From Cristatella mucedo (lineage: Eukaryota > Bryozoa > Phylactolaemata > Cristatellidae), in the NCBI GenBank assembly GCA_009760855.2, contig WPIO01000040.1, positions 2,388,501 through 2,452,500 on the forward strand: a DNA stretch of 64,000 bases, given 5' to 3'. The position numbers and the translations under genes are program-made. The notes beneath the pieces are model-generated. The model searched no databases and was not told the DNA's origin. It worked only from the letters and a program-made list of their open reading frames with translations. Shown piece after piece: positions 1 to 24,699 of this stretch; the first letter of the stretch is position 1; each line of letters begins with the position of its first letter.

Positions 1-339
1 GTTCTCTCAGACTGCCTACGGCAAGCTCACGACCGGTGGATGGGCAGACGATAACTCGGCAGTCCTGCCCAAATCCATGCATTGGCGGCATCTGTGGGGG
101 ACATCAATCTACCACAAACTGCCGCCAGCTGTCGGACGGGTTTGGAACAGACAACAACCCGACAGTGCGAAAAACAACGCATGCATGGGATATAAGGGTT
201 TCCGGAGGAGTGCAACGGGAGGGGAAGGCGGTATATGCCCTCGATGCCGGCAGCCGTCTAGTGTGTGTAGAGACTGGGCTTGGCCGGCGTAGCATGAAAT
301 CAAGGTTTTGGTGTTGGGAGCCAGCAGACTTGTTGCTCG

Positions 340-500
340 GTCGCACCACAGAGCCCGACGACAGGTCGTGCGGAGGGCTGTCACAGTTGGCTACCGAATG
401 CGTACCGAAAGCCGATTAGGTTGTGAGTGCGGTATGCAAAACTCCCCTGCATAACACCCACATAGTCTTTGTGGAGTTACAGATTGAGATACATTACATT
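340..500 (+). repeat. Dispersed repeat family X, 3' fragment
   Basis: The segment from TTGGCTACCGAATGCGTACC to the GAGTTACAGATTGAGATAC region recurs near 30338-30470, 33439-33560, 6588-6700 (diverged) and, on the other strand, 34965-35100. It is not attributable to the LINE or SINEs here. No coding capacity is visible. Confidence 0.7.
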
Positions 501-1009
501 ACGAGATGGAGGCTGCTGTGGAAGAAGGGAAGGAGGTGGAGGTGGAGGCTGCTGCCGCCGCTCGAGCTGACGCTGCTACCGTCGTGGCCGGGGGGGGGGG
601 AGAGGGGACTTTCGGCCCCCTCTTCCGGTCGCCATCGACCGGAAGAGGTGGCTTCTGCTCGAATTGGATCCAGGCGTCCTCATTCACCGGCAGTCTGGCT
701 ATTGCTAAGATTGCTGTACGTTCACGGTGCAATTAAACTCGTAAGAGCCGCTCTAACCGAGACGAAGAGCAGTTACAAACTTGGCACTCTATTCTCAGTC
801 CGCTTGGGATTGTAAAGTGGAAGCAGTTATTGGGTGTTTCAGCGCTTTCAGTTTGCAAAGCAGTTTTCAGTGCTTGCTCTAGCGGCTCGGACAAGTTCCT
901 CGGTGTCTCAGACTATCTGTCTCCATAGGCCCGGTAAGTGCTCTTGCGCAAGGTGACTGCTCTTGCATCACGTGACTGCTCTTATATCACGTGACGGCTC
1001 TTGAAAACA

Positions 1010-1185
1010 AATATTAGCTGATTTAATAGCCTCGTTTCTATAGCAGCAGAAGGGCATTAACGGCTTTCACCACCGCTTGCTGGTGACAATAAAGGGTCGC
1101 CCACTGCAGAAGAAGACAAGACAACAAGAGGATTTCAACCTATTACGACCTCGATCGTGAAGAGCAAGCACCTTACCTGCTAGGG
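1010..1185 (-). mobile_element. SINE family A copy (tRNA-derived), degraded
   Basis: Shares TTTCACCACCGCTTGC and AATAAAGGGTCGCCCACTGCA with copies at 17640-17775, 20990-21135 and 59212-59345. The box-B end is decayed here. Confidence 0.55.
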
Positions 1186-1239
1186 GCTATATCATGGTCT
1201 AGTTCCTGCCTTCTCTTTCACTCCACAGTCGTTTTTTAG

Positions 1240-15277
<14,038 letters not shown>

Positions 15278-15278
15278 G

Positions 15279-15420
15279 GCATCAGAGCGCTCAGAGCTGC
15301 GATCAGAGTGCTCAGAGCTGCGATCAGCGAACAGATCGCTCAGAGCTGCGATCAGAGCGCTCAGAGCTGCGATCAGAGCAATCAGAGCTGCAGCAGCTGC
15401 GATCAGAGCATTCGCCTGCT
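15279..15420. repeat. 21-bp minisatellite just after the AP5B1 stop codon
   Basis: About six imperfect copies of a 21-mer (ATCAGAGCGCTCAGAGCTGCG) begin two bases after the stop, so they lie in the presumed 3' UTR. They are followed by a CTG/CAG-rich stretch. No AATAAA was found close downstream. Confidence 0.8.
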
Positions 15421-15605
15421 GCTGCAGCTGCTGGCCGAGCAGCAGCTGCTGTAGCAGGTGAGCAGCAGCAGCAGGCGAGTGCTTTGATCTTTAGTTTATT
15501 GGTCGCAGCTTCGCCAGGCGGCTGCGACCGGTGCAATTGTGGTGCTTGAGAATGCAAGCAGCTCTGTCTGCACAACAATCTGTCTGTCTGTCAGTCTGTC
15601 TGTCT

Positions 15606-15780
15606 GCACTGCAGCAGCAGCAGCCGCCGCCTCTCGGCAGAGCTGCTGCTGCAATGTAGGGCACTGTATGCTGCTGCTGCTGCAGTGCTCTGTATGCTGC
15701 TGCTGCAGTGCAGTGCACTGTATGCTGCTGCTGCAGTGCAGGGCACTGTATGCTGCAGTGCACTGTAGTGCTGTCATGAG
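15606..15780. repeat. CTG/CAG-rich minisatellite, about 27-bp unit
   Basis: Four imperfect copies of a unit built from GCTGCTGCTGCAGTGCA and CACTGTAT lie 3' of the AP5B1-like gene. Self-complementary CAG/CTG tracts could form hairpins. Confidence 0.75.
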
Positions 15781-16380
15781 TGTCATGCAGTGCACATGAA
15801 GTGCTGTCACTGTACTGATGTCATCATATCACGATGCCTCGTGATCAGCCATCTCGTCGTTACTTTCATGCATGCAATTGCTCTCTTATGGGCAGTTTAC
15901 TAATTTATGTCGAGACATTCGTTTGAATGCGGTTTTCGTCTCGTTCCGAGGTGCTTCGCTGATGAAAAATCGTTACACCATGAAAACGTGTTCAGTTTTA
16001 GCCGATGCGCTCTCAACGATGTTTAGTGATGCATTTGTGTTCGTGAGCGTTAAAGTTCATAGCCATGCCAAGACGTTGCTTTTTATGTTCGTGTAATAAG
16101 TGCTCCTTGGACGATGGCGACCAGACAGAGGGGCTTGCTTGTAAGGGCTGACAGGATTTGACTCGTGGATTTGTGTCCCCTAGAATGCTGTGAAGGGCGA
16201 AGGGGTGCGTACGTGGCGATCACTCCGTAGGTTATGTAAGTGGGGATCACTCCGTGGCACCGATCGAGATAACCAGCTTCGTCCTATTCGTGCCGTTTGG
16301 CTGTATTGGTCGGCAAGCTCAACTATCCCACTGCTTTAAGGACGCTTGTGCACCGAGGATGATAGACGATAGACCTGGCT

Positions 16381-16441
<61 letters not shown>

Positions 16442-16504
16442 ACACGTACATCCAGCTGCGGTCGAGCTATAAAGCATATACTCGCTAGAGAGCCTGTGCT
16501 CGTT

Positions 16505-16930
16505 CAGTGTCTGCCGGTATCCACCGGAAGGAAGGTTTCACCGGGGAAGCGATGTCACTTAGCACACTCATAGATTGTGTGCCTACTTAAAATAGCTGCC
16601 TTAAAATCCGGTGCGAGTTTTAGCTATATCGATTCTTGAAGGTAAACGCCGAGGCAGTATTAAGATTGCGTCTGGGCAGCGTCTGCTCATGCGTGCTTCA
16701 GTCGCTGCCCTCCCAAAAGTCGTGAACGTCGCCCTGAAAGTGAAATCCTCAGCCTCACTTAGCGTGGCGTCTGCGTACACGCACAGGGCGTAAACGTCGG
16801 CCGGCCTTGCTGAATCCGGTCCAGTCCGGATCGAGCTGATGTCCCCCCCAGGCCGTTTGCCTCGTGCACAGCCAGCTGATGTCCTTCACATGTTACTGAA
16901 ATCAATGCAGCTGCTGCACCAGATTTTCAA
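16505..16930 (-). pseudogene. Relic of the plant-type haem peroxidase gene
   Basis: The + strand follows the inverted peroxidase copy at 32.05-32.46 kb closely: CCACCGGAAGGAAGG near 16518, GGGCAGCGTCTGCTC at 16674, ACAGGGCGTAAACGTCGGCC, CTTGCTGAATCCGGTCCAG and GCTGCTGCACCAG at 16909, all in the same order. It corresponds roughly to residues 90-225 of the intact proteins. Several indels and stops break the frame, so it is an old dead copy on the - strand and the third peroxidase locus in 16 kb. Confidence 0.75.
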
Positions 16931-17639
16931 AAGTCGAAAACTTCTAATGGGAAGATGTGCACAGCCCTCTCTCAAAGTCCTCGCAATGAATCAACACCGG
17001 GAAGTTTCTGCATCGGGCTCATCGATTCCGGGAAACCACGTGCGCACGCTCCAGCGTTACGACACGGATTGCAAAGCTTCGATCGAGGGCTACAGCGATT
17101 GCAATTCCCTCTGCTTCGAAAGGAAAGTGCACGTCTAGACATATTCACTTCTCAGACCTACAGCGCAGCAAGTAGCCAAAATAACCAGCTATCTATTCAC
17201 CCTGGCCGCCAGATACTCGTAGCGCGGATCCAATCGAATCGCCTTCTCAACGCCACCCGCCGTGCGCGAGTCGCCACGTCAGTGGCTAGCTGCTCGGGCG
17301 CGTGGATATCTTCTGCAAGCACTGACTCACGCTGCATGCGCGCTTGAAAGTACGCCAATTGAGCGCATTTTCGCCCCGAGTACCCGGTACCACCACGAAA
17401 TCTATTAGTCATGTGTCTGGTGTCTTACCCGTTGAGACTTCAGGAGGGCAAATTTGAAGCAGCTTTCGTAAAGGTCGCGGCCTTCGCAACCCACGGCAAC
17501 CTACGCAGCATGACACGTGACCCACGGGATAAACGGCGCTTAGATTCACTCTCGTTTCCACTTTCCGACGTGACGGACGCTAGTACATTTTTCGGCGGTG
17601 TACTTGGAGTAATAATGTTCGCGTAAAGCCACAAGCACA

Positions 17640-17775
17640 ATTAAGGTTAAGCGGATTTAGAGCTTCGTTAATATAGCGGCAGAAGAGCCTTATGGCTATC
17701 GCCAGCGTTAGCAGTGGGCAATCCTCCACGGGACTTCAACCAACGACTTTCGTATTCTGTGCACGTTCATGCGTG
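17640..17775 (-). mobile_element. SINE family A copy, degraded
   Basis: Shares TATAGCGGCAGAAGAGCCTT and the CTATCGCCAGCG...CAGTGGGCAATCC blocks with the other family A copies; the box-B region is eroded. Confidence 0.5.
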
Positions 17776-17830
17776 TGCACGCACGCGGGTGCGCGTGCGC
17801 GCGAGCGTGCGTGCGTGCGAGCGTATGTGG
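17763..17830. repeat. Alternating purine-pyrimidine (GT/GC) tract
   Basis: About 65 bases of GTGCGCGTGCGCGC-type sequence, the kind that favours Z-DNA. Confidence 0.7.
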
Positions 17831-18258
17831 GTGATGCGCTTGTTTTTTCCCGGGTTGCGAGCTGCTAATTTGTGTTTTCGCTGGTGACAGAATTAGAGCT
17901 ATTTTCGCGAAAGCTAGCGATCAGGGCATAAAGCTCCTACAATTCCCATTCCCTTTTAGAGTAGAGAAGCCAGTTGCCAGCTTTATTCTCTTTAGGGTTA
18001 AAGAGGTTTTCCGCTTCCTTTTAGGGTCTACTAGAGTCGCACCAACAATAAGCGCAGGCGTCCTAAGCTGGCCGGACGCCATTTTCTTCTGCAAGAGTAC
18101 ATGCGTACGTACGTCGCTGCACACCGGTCGAGGTCCGCGGGCATGTCGCGGCGTGCACGTGTCAAGTGTCGCGGCGAGCACATGCAAAGGAAGCCAAGTG
18201 CTAAAAACAAGACGGAAGAACGAGAGCCAAATTTCGGCGATAGCCTCTCCGACGGAGC

Positions 18259-18259
<1 letters not shown>

Positions 18260-18301
<42 letters not shown>
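18260..18301. repeat. (CT)21 microsatellite
   Basis: A pure CT run in intergenic DNA. It is followed at 18.5-19.4 kb by a GC-rich island with overlapping open frames on both strands but no recognisable protein. Confidence 0.95.
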
Positions 18302-18305
<4 letters not shown>

Positions 18306-18559
18306 CAGACATCCGGGTCCTCGGACTCCCTCGGCCGCTCCGTGATCTCGCTTGTGCATGCAGCCAGCGTGCTGTGCTGTGAGCGATCGATGCGGCGCGC
18401 GAAAGCTATCGGCCAGGTTAGTGGATTAACCTTTGAGGACCGGGAGGCGAAAGGGGCGAAGAAGGGTCGAAGGTCGAAGGGGCAAAGGCCACTCGAGGCC
18501 GCGCATCGGCAGCGCTTGAGTTCCGGGGAAAAACGCGAGGTATTTGCCGTCGCGAGCGA

Positions 18560-19340
18560 AACATTTTAAGCTATTTCGGCGTACATAAATGTTGCTCGAG
18601 CGTCGCCACGTTGCGGATGATTTTGCAAGATGGCCGCTCGACGACGAGAGCCGCCAACCCCGGCGGCCGCGTGGCACTCGTCGTACGCATTCGTCTTCCT
18701 GGATGGCGGCGCTGACTCGTCAGCGTGCTGCGAGTCTTCCTGGGACGATCCAGAAAGACCACGCCCAGCTTCGTTCGCAGCGCCTGCGACGGTATTCGCG
18801 CAAGCCCGGCGGCAGGGAAGGAGAGGCTTCGGCGGTCGCACGGTCGCAGAGAGCCAGGAAAACGCTGGCGGCCGGAAAGCCTGGCGGCGAGCGGCTCGCG
18901 AGCGGCGGCCGATAGGAGCGGCTCGCGAGCGGCGGCATCGATCCCGGAAGCAGAGCCGCAGCGCCAGCCTCGCCTTCGCTGGCGACGCTGGCGGCGCTGG
19001 CGAAGTGGTGGCCTGCGATGTGGCGCAAGCCAGCGAGGCGACGACGTTGAGCTGCGGCGGTGCGGAGGTGGTAGCGGCGAAGTAGCGGCGGCTTGCGTCA
19101 GCGGCCGTAGGCTGCCAAGCGGCGAAACCGGCCCAGGCCAGCGCGCGGCGGATCGGAAGGTGAAGGTCAGAGAAGCCTGGACTGAAGAGGAGCGATTGTC
19201 GCATTCCCTTGCGCGGAGAGTTTCGGGGACCGCCGTTCGTCATCAGGACGCCACGGCGACGCCAGAGTGAGGGCGTGGCATCGCCGTCGCGCGGTTCCGC
19301 CCCCAGCCGACGTTCCGTTCGCCCAACGGTTGAACTCCTT
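18560..19340. other. GC-rich island, no gene supported
   Basis: GC-rich DNA with open frames of 151-260 codons on both strands. A + strand ATG at 18630 has a good Kozak context (CAAGATGG), but the translation resembles no family I know and splice evidence is lacking. It could be a CpG-island promoter or first exon. Confidence 0.3.
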
Positions 19341-19458
19341 GCCGGCACGTGACGCGTCCCTGGCCGCGCAATTCACTTTCTGCCCGTGCGTCGGCCTGCG
19401 CGCACGCTACGCACTCTCTTCTCTCTCTGTTAACACCTCGCGATCCGGAGCAGCACGC

Positions 19459-19493
19459 ACGACGGCTGCTATATCATATAGTACAGCCGTCGT
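19459..19493. repeat. Hairpin, 10-bp arms extended by AT pairs
   Basis: ACGACGGCTG at 19459-19468 is complementary to CAGCCGTCGT at 19484-19493, and the inner CTATAT/ATATAG also pairs. No known element boundary coincides with it. Confidence 0.6.
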
Positions 19494-20379
19494 CGACAAC
19501 GCCACGACTCGAGCTTGTGGGGGCTTCGCTCTTCGTCACGCCGCCATCGCGGGACCACGAGCCCCTACACAAGTACGTACAAGCCACATCTAAATGTTGC
19601 ATTACTTATCACGGTATCCTTCTATGGCCTGTCAATAATACGCCACTTGCAGTAGCAGTCCAGAGTTATGAAGTTGCGCGAGCCTGCGAGATGGGCGGAG
19701 TATGGCGGGGTATGGCGGGAAATAGCCTCTGACCCCTAGAACTCGGCTGCGGAAGTAGCGCGAGCCTGCGCGATGCCACATCTTGTCCGCGGCCTCTCTT
19801 CAACATTCGTCTAGGCGCAGGTCGCGTGCAGGTTGAGGCAGGACTCTCGCGTGCAGGTTGAGGCAGGACTAGATTTGAATTCCAGGCGTTTGCATTTCCA
19901 TACTCCACACAGCGGTCGCACGCTGACACCTGACCTTCGACGTCTTTCTCTTAGCCAAGTAGGTCAATTGTGTTCTTGGCCAGTACTACACACTTTACAA
20001 TGATGACTACAAACCTGATCAATATCCTGCCGCACGCTTTCGAGACAATGCCTTAGTCATCTTTAAAACTAAGACCAACATATGCTGACAAGTCAAGCCA
20101 GACAAACTCCATCTGAATGATCGACCTGAGCTCACGTCGTCACACGTCATCACGTCGACCTCGTCGATCTGACGTGTGGCTGCAGAGACTCGCTCACCAC
20201 GGTTCCGCTCGCGGTCCCGGCGTCCTTAGTTGGGCTGGGTTCCTGCCAGACAAGGAATTTTGACTGACAGCAGAGGTGCAGCCAACCAACTTGAGTCAGA
20301 AGAACGGTTGGTCTGATTGGCGAGTGGCCACGACAGATGAACTAGAATGACCGTATCTGCAAGTGAATGACTAAGCCTT

Positions 20380-20640
20380 AGAGATGAGGCATCTCTGGAT
20401 AAGGAGCCAGTACAGATCGGTGAAGAGTGTTGTACACTGCGAAACTGCACTCACCAAAAGACCGGCCAGTGGCGAGACTCGGAGTTCGTGACGGGATGTT
20501 GCAGCAAATGTGTGGAGTAACTTTGATATGGAATCTCAGTATAAGCAGGCACGAATTTTAAATCTTAATTAGCTGAAAGTTAGCAGACATGACTGTGGAA
20601 CTGACGTGGTCGCCTAGTGAAGCGGCACTTTGACCCAGGA
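20380..20640 (-). mobile_element. Diverged LINE fragment
   Basis: The + strand follows the antisense of the LINE ORF end (GACGGGATGTTGCAGCAAATG, AACTGACGTGGTCGCCTAG). Heavily decayed. Confidence 0.6.
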
Positions 20641-20769
20641 CACCCAGATTTAGTACAGATGCTACAGGCGGTACAGTTTAATACAGATGCTACAGATACT
20701 GGCCGAGCCAATATTGATAAATTGGTTTTGCACTACATGCATTTGAGCCATCTAACCGATTGCAGTTGG

Positions 20770-20810
20770 TTATATATATATATATATATATTTGTATATA
20801 CATACACGTG

Positions 20811-20841
<31 letters not shown>

Positions 20842-20842
20842 G
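20770..20842. repeat. (TA)n/(CA)n microsatellite inside LINE debris
   Basis: TA and CA dinucleotide runs; LINE-derived sequence resumes on the + strand at about 20866-20965. Confidence 0.9.
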
Positions 20843-20989
20843 CATACATAATATGCATATTAACACAAGATTTTCATAATCTAATCGTTTACCTGTCCTC
20901 GTACGAACTTCAAATCCCCTGGAGATCGTACATTTAGCTCGCGTGGTCCCAAACCTGAAACTCGCTTTAAATTAAAAATTAAATTAAAT

Positions 20990-21135
20990 ACTAGCTGATT
21001 TTACAGCCTCATTTGTATAGCGACAGAAGTTTCTTTACGGCTATCACCACCGCTTGCAGTAAAGATAAAGGATCGCCCGCCGCAGGATTCGAACCTGCGA
21101 CATCGAGACCGAGGTCGTGAAAAGCAATCTTCAGC
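20990..21135 (-). mobile_element. SINE family A copy with intact box B
   Basis: The - strand contains a tRNA-like promoter B box (the + strand shows GCAGGATTCGAACCTGCGAC). It shares the CTATCACCACCGCTTGCAGT body with 59212-59345 and 1010-1185. It is not a functional tRNA gene: no cloverleaf can be drawn. Confidence 0.65.
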
Positions 21136-21137
21136 TG

Positions 21138-21400
21138 GCGTCACGACATCCTCTGACTTGGCGACATTTACAAAGAAACTAAAAACGCACCTATTTATCG
21201 TAGTATTTAGTAGGTCCATGCGATTCTTACTTTGTGTACTTACGCGTGCTGACACTGTGCAAGCTGCCAGTAACCATATTCGCATGATGACCCTGAGTAT
21301 GTCACCTCTAATCATGTCAAGATTGTTCACATTGAGCGTGCTACCACTAATCGTGCGATCATGCTCCCTTTGCAACATATGTAAAATGCCGTAGACATTT
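21138..21400 (+). mobile_element. LINE 3' fragment
   Basis: Carries the ORF end (ACATTTACAAAGAAACTAAA, CACCTATTTATCGTAG) and 3' UTR (CGTGCTGACACTGTGCA). Tail lost. Confidence 0.7.
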
Positions 21401-22047
21401 GTAGTTAACTGCTCAAATTCACTTTGTGTAAGCATTTTCTGGCCTACCATTATAAGGCTACTACTGCTGGCTTTTATTTTAAATTTTGAATTTTATCGGT
21501 AGACGTTTACTGTACGCGCTGTTCTCATGCGGCCGAGCAGTTGGTCAGTCACTCGCAGTATGCCGAATAGGAAACCTCATCGGTTTTAGTTAGACGGCGG
21601 CCCTTATTTCAAGACGGCGGCAGGTATGCAAGCGTAGCATTATGATGCTCGGCGACATGCTGGCAAACGGGAGCGAACTTATCGGGAAATAAATTGGCCG
21701 TGACCTTGAACTGATCATTGCGGTGCCTCGTGCCTTAGAGGCTCGCTCGCTGGGTGCACACTTGTTGACCGTAGACACTCGAACTCCAAAGTCTCCCATT
21801 GAAGTAGGGCTTATTATTATTATTATTATTATTATTATCATTATACGGGCTTAAGCCACTGTGGTGCAGTGCCACTAACGGCTAAGCGAGAGGAAAGGTT
21901 CTCAATGTGGACTTGGCGATCAGCAGTATGTCTATGAACTTGGTATGTCAGTATGTCTATGTGGACTTCGCGATCAGCAGTACGAGAAGCTACCGATCGA
22001 TCTACCAAAGAGCCAACAGAGAGAACCAAAAATGACGAACAATCAGT

Positions 22048-22345
22048 AATAATAATAATAATAATAATAACAATAAATTTGTGTAGCGTCCTCAGAACTG
22101 AATCTCTGTCTAGGCATTTTACGGTTGCTGTATAGAAAGCATTATCAACAGTGGTAACATCCACCAAAGTGAAAGTCCCGTTCCTGGGAGGAAATTGCTT
22201 TCAAGTCGCGGCAGTGCTAGGTGTGGAGATGTATCAATGCTGAATTAGAATAATAATAATGTTAATAATAATGCACTTGATAAAGCGCCCTCAGAGAACT
22301 CAATCTCTCCCTAGGCGCTTAATCTCACCCAGAATCTCACCCGGA
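22048..22345 (-). mobile_element. Two LINE 3'-end fragments with (AAT)n tails
   Basis: Antisense 3' ends at 22048-22140 and 22240-22345, each headed by AATAATAAT and followed by GCGTCCTCAGA/GCGCCCTCAGAG and TCTCT..CTAGGC. Short 5'-truncated insertions. Confidence 0.7.
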
Positions 22346-23460
22346 ACGTATTGGCTAAGTGTTGACGCAAGAGCTCAGCTGGTCTGTAGCTACTTCTACC
22401 AGTGTCTTTGATAGGCACAGCAGTGGGACCAGACCTTTCGGAAGTCACGTGTAAGTTCTCTAATGGTCTAATGCTGCCTATTCCATGAGCTGTAGGCAGC
22501 CAACGCGATAGCTGATGGCTGGCGTAACCGTTTATTAACTTTGCTTCTTCTGTGATTTAATAACGCTCTTACGGACGTAGCCTGGTAGGATTCGCACCGG
22601 AGGGCGTGTGAATAATGTTACGGCCAGCCAGGAGTGGTCACTCAGCTGGGACCAGCCCGCTCTTTGACTGGGGCAGGATTCGCGGTGACAGAAGGTCGTA
22701 ATTGCCACACACTTTTTCTATTTCTCAGACACCTGCACTGACTTCCCGTCTGACTGGGCGTCAATCAACTTGTCAAGCTCAGCCTAAAGGTCTTTTCGTC
22801 CTCTTGCTCCTCTGACCTCTGACCTCTGACCTCCGATCTCTTCGAACTAAATTCCGAATCAGGCTAGGTATAGTACCGCCCAATCCTCTTCTTACTCTCA
22901 AGTCCTGTAGCTGTGTCTTGAACCATTCTCGAGTACTTTGGAGCTCCCATCTATTAATACCGCACTGCCAAAGCCGAGACATAACTCCAGACAGAAGTCA
23001 CAACGTCGACTGGCTCGATGAAATTATACAATAGTTCGCATATATTATCCGCCTTCACTTGGTTCTAATTTTCCACGTTTGCATACGCGTGCTGATTATA
23101 GCGAGTGCAAGTTATAGCGAGTCAGTCGACGTGCTTTCTTGCAGTGTAGGCGAATTTCCAAAAGTCCGAATTATTTCTCCAAGGCTGCTATGAAAAATCG
23201 TCGAATATCAGCGCCATTTTTCTAATTGCACACGATTGTGCAATTCGGCGATTAGACGACCGCTAGCATTGCATCAGCTGGACGACTTTAACTGAAGCTA
23301 AGAAATATATCGAAACGCTACCGCACCTACTACGACGCTAGCGCGCCCACTGCAACGCTACCGCGCCCACGCCGCGCCCACGTTTCGCCGAATGAGTGGG
23401 TAGTAGTCTGCAGCCCGTCGCGCCGTTGGTTCGTTTACGGTTCGTCTTATTGGGACATCT
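22346..23460. other. Intergenic DNA upstream of peroxidase gene 1
   Basis: No gene seen. It holds a short (TGACCTC)n run near 22810-22840, and near 23340-23390 imperfect direct repeats of GCGCCCACGC type lie ahead of the promoter. Confidence 0.5.
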
Positions 23461-23472
23461 AAGCGGGCCGAG

Positions 23473-23478
23473 TATAAA
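23473..23478 (+). promoter_or_regulatory. TATA box of peroxidase gene 1
   Basis: TATAAA in the context GAGTATAAATC, 108 bases before the start codon. The inverted copy has a TATA box in a similar place although the surrounding promoters differ. Confidence 0.65.
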
Positions 23479-23585
23479 TCTTGCTAGAAGCGCAAGCAGC
23501 GGCCAGAGCACTGCCAGCGCACTGCTCGGTTCGGCCTCGCTTCGATTTTAACTCATTGGGCCAGCACGAGCTCGCGTGACAGACG

Positions 23586-24644
23586 ATGCCGACTCGCTGT
23601 GCGGCGGCGCCTTCGCTGGCGCCGTGCGTCGTCGTCGTCCTCCTCTTCCTATTTGCCGCCTGGCTGGGCCCGGCGTCGGCGCGAACGTGCGCGGCGCCGC
23701 AGCGAGACGCTTCGGTGACGGTGGGCGGGCTGAGCGAGCTCATCCGGCGCATGCAGGGCAGAATCCTCCAAGTCGTCAGCTTCGACCAAAATGGCCGCCC
23801 GTACTTCTCGCTCGTTCCCTCGCTCGTGCGCCTGGCCTTTCACGCGTGCTCCGCCAACTGGTGCAGCAGCCGCGTCGATTTCGGCGACGAGCTAAACAGA
23901 GGCCTCGAGCGGGCCGTGCACGAGGCCGACGGCCTGTGGCAGGCGCTGCAGCTCGAGCCGGCCTGGACCGGATTCAGCAAGGCCGACGTGTACGCCCTGT
24001 ACGCCGTCGCCGCCGTAGAAGTGGCCACCCAATTCAAGGTCCGGGTGCCGTTCAGGTACGGCCGTCCCGACTTCTGCCCAGGCGACGATCCGAGCGCGCA
24101 CGAGCAGACGCTGCCCAGCCGCAACCTCGACCCTGCCTCACTGTTCCCCTTCATGAAGCGATGGCTGAACCTCACCAGGGACGAGACCGTGACGATAATG
24201 GGCGCTCACTCTTTGGGTGTTCTGCGCGACTTCGCTTCGCCGCCGAAGCCCGCCTTCCGGTGGGTGCAGGGAGTCGGCCATCGGCTCTCCAACGAGTACT
24301 ACGCCAAGCTGCTCGACCACAGCTGGCGTCAGGTCGATCGTCTGCTGCCGGGCGCCGAAGCGCCGCTCAAGCAGTGGGAGTCGAGAAAATGGCCGCGCCT
24401 GCTCATGCTCAACTCTGACATGGTGCTCGTTCGCGATCTGGTCTCGGCCGGCAATGGGTCCAACGATGGAGTTGTACAGTGCACCACCTACGACTCGTGT
24501 CCGCGCGCGGACACGGCCAATAAGGTGAGCCGGTACGCGTTCTCCAACACGGCGTTTCTCCACGATTTCGGCAAGGCGTTTGCAAAAATGATTGAGAACG
24601 GCCTCGGCGACAAGCTTGTTGGCGTTTCAATGGACGCCAGTTAA
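23586..24644 (+). CDS. Secreted plant-type haem peroxidase, intronless (copy 1)
   Basis: A 352-residue protein of the plant/fungal/bacterial haem-peroxidase superfamily, which reduces H2O2 while oxidising a donor; the donor is unknown. Residues 1-32 form a signal peptide (hydrophobic 15-27, likely cut after ASA), so it should be secreted. Distal Arg82 and His86 lie in LVRLAFHAC, proximal His208 in TIMGAHSLG, and its Asp partner is probably 278 in LNSDMVL. The 131-162 block SKADVYALYAVAAVEV...PFRYGRPD is typical of the fold. The 122-residue His-His spacing matches class I (ascorbate/cytochrome c peroxidase), but a signal peptide and many Cys are unlike class I. The residue after distal His is Ala, not the Ca-binding Asp of classes II/III. 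There is a sequon at Asn195. A single uninterrupted ORF in an intron-rich genome suggests a retrocopy or transfer. Strong identity to the inverted copy at 31.7-32.7 kb. Confidence 0.88.
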   Translation: MPTRCAAAPSLAPCVVVVLLFLFAAWLGPASARTCAAPQRDASVTVGGLSELIRRMQGRILQVVSFDQNGRPYFSLVPSLVRLAFHACSANWCSSRVDFGDELNRGLERAVHEADGLWQALQLEPAWTGFSKADVYALYAVAAVEVATQFKVRVPFRYGRPDFCPGDDPSAHEQTLPSRNLDPASLFPFMKRWLNLTRDETVTIMGAHSLGVLRDFASPPKPAFRWVQGVGHRLSNEYYAKLLDHSWRQVDRLLPGAEAPLKQWESRKWPRLLMLNSDMVLVRDLVSAGNGSNDGVVQCTTYDSCPRADTANKVSRYAFSNTAFLHDFGKAFAKMIENGLGDKLVGVSMDAS

Positions 24645-24657
24645 GTTTACGCTTGGA

Positions 24658-24663
24658 AATAAA
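24658..24663 (+). promoter_or_regulatory. Polyadenylation signal of peroxidase gene 1
   Basis: AATAAA starts 14 bases after the TAA stop and is followed by a GT-rich stretch (GTGTTGACTCTTTTCG). Confidence 0.7.
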
Positions 24664-24699
24664 GTGGAAATGAGCGGAGCAATCGTGTTGACTCTTTTC

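Noticed and set aside
867-943. Possible upstream AP5B1 exon ending at GTAAGT (LALAARTSSSVSQT)
   Set aside because: It would end in phase 1 while the next exon starts in phase 0; a further exon would be needed.
17197-17412. A 71-codon - strand frame (ARMQRESVLAEDIHAPEQLA)
   Set aside because: It has a protein-like look but no family was recognised and no flanking exon or element supports it.
18566-19348. A 260-codon open frame on the - strand and overlapping + frames
   Set aside because: A GC-rich island yields long frames on both strands; no family resemblance or splice support.
20990-21135. Possible tRNA gene because of a GGATTCGAACC-like B box
   Set aside because: No cloverleaf or A box at the right distance; the segment recurs as a dispersed SINE.
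23576-24418. A 280-codon Arg/Ala-rich frame overlapping peroxidase gene 1 (and its twin at 31897-32739)
   Set aside because: Out-of-frame shadow of the peroxidase coding sequence; composition typical of a GC-rich alternative frame.
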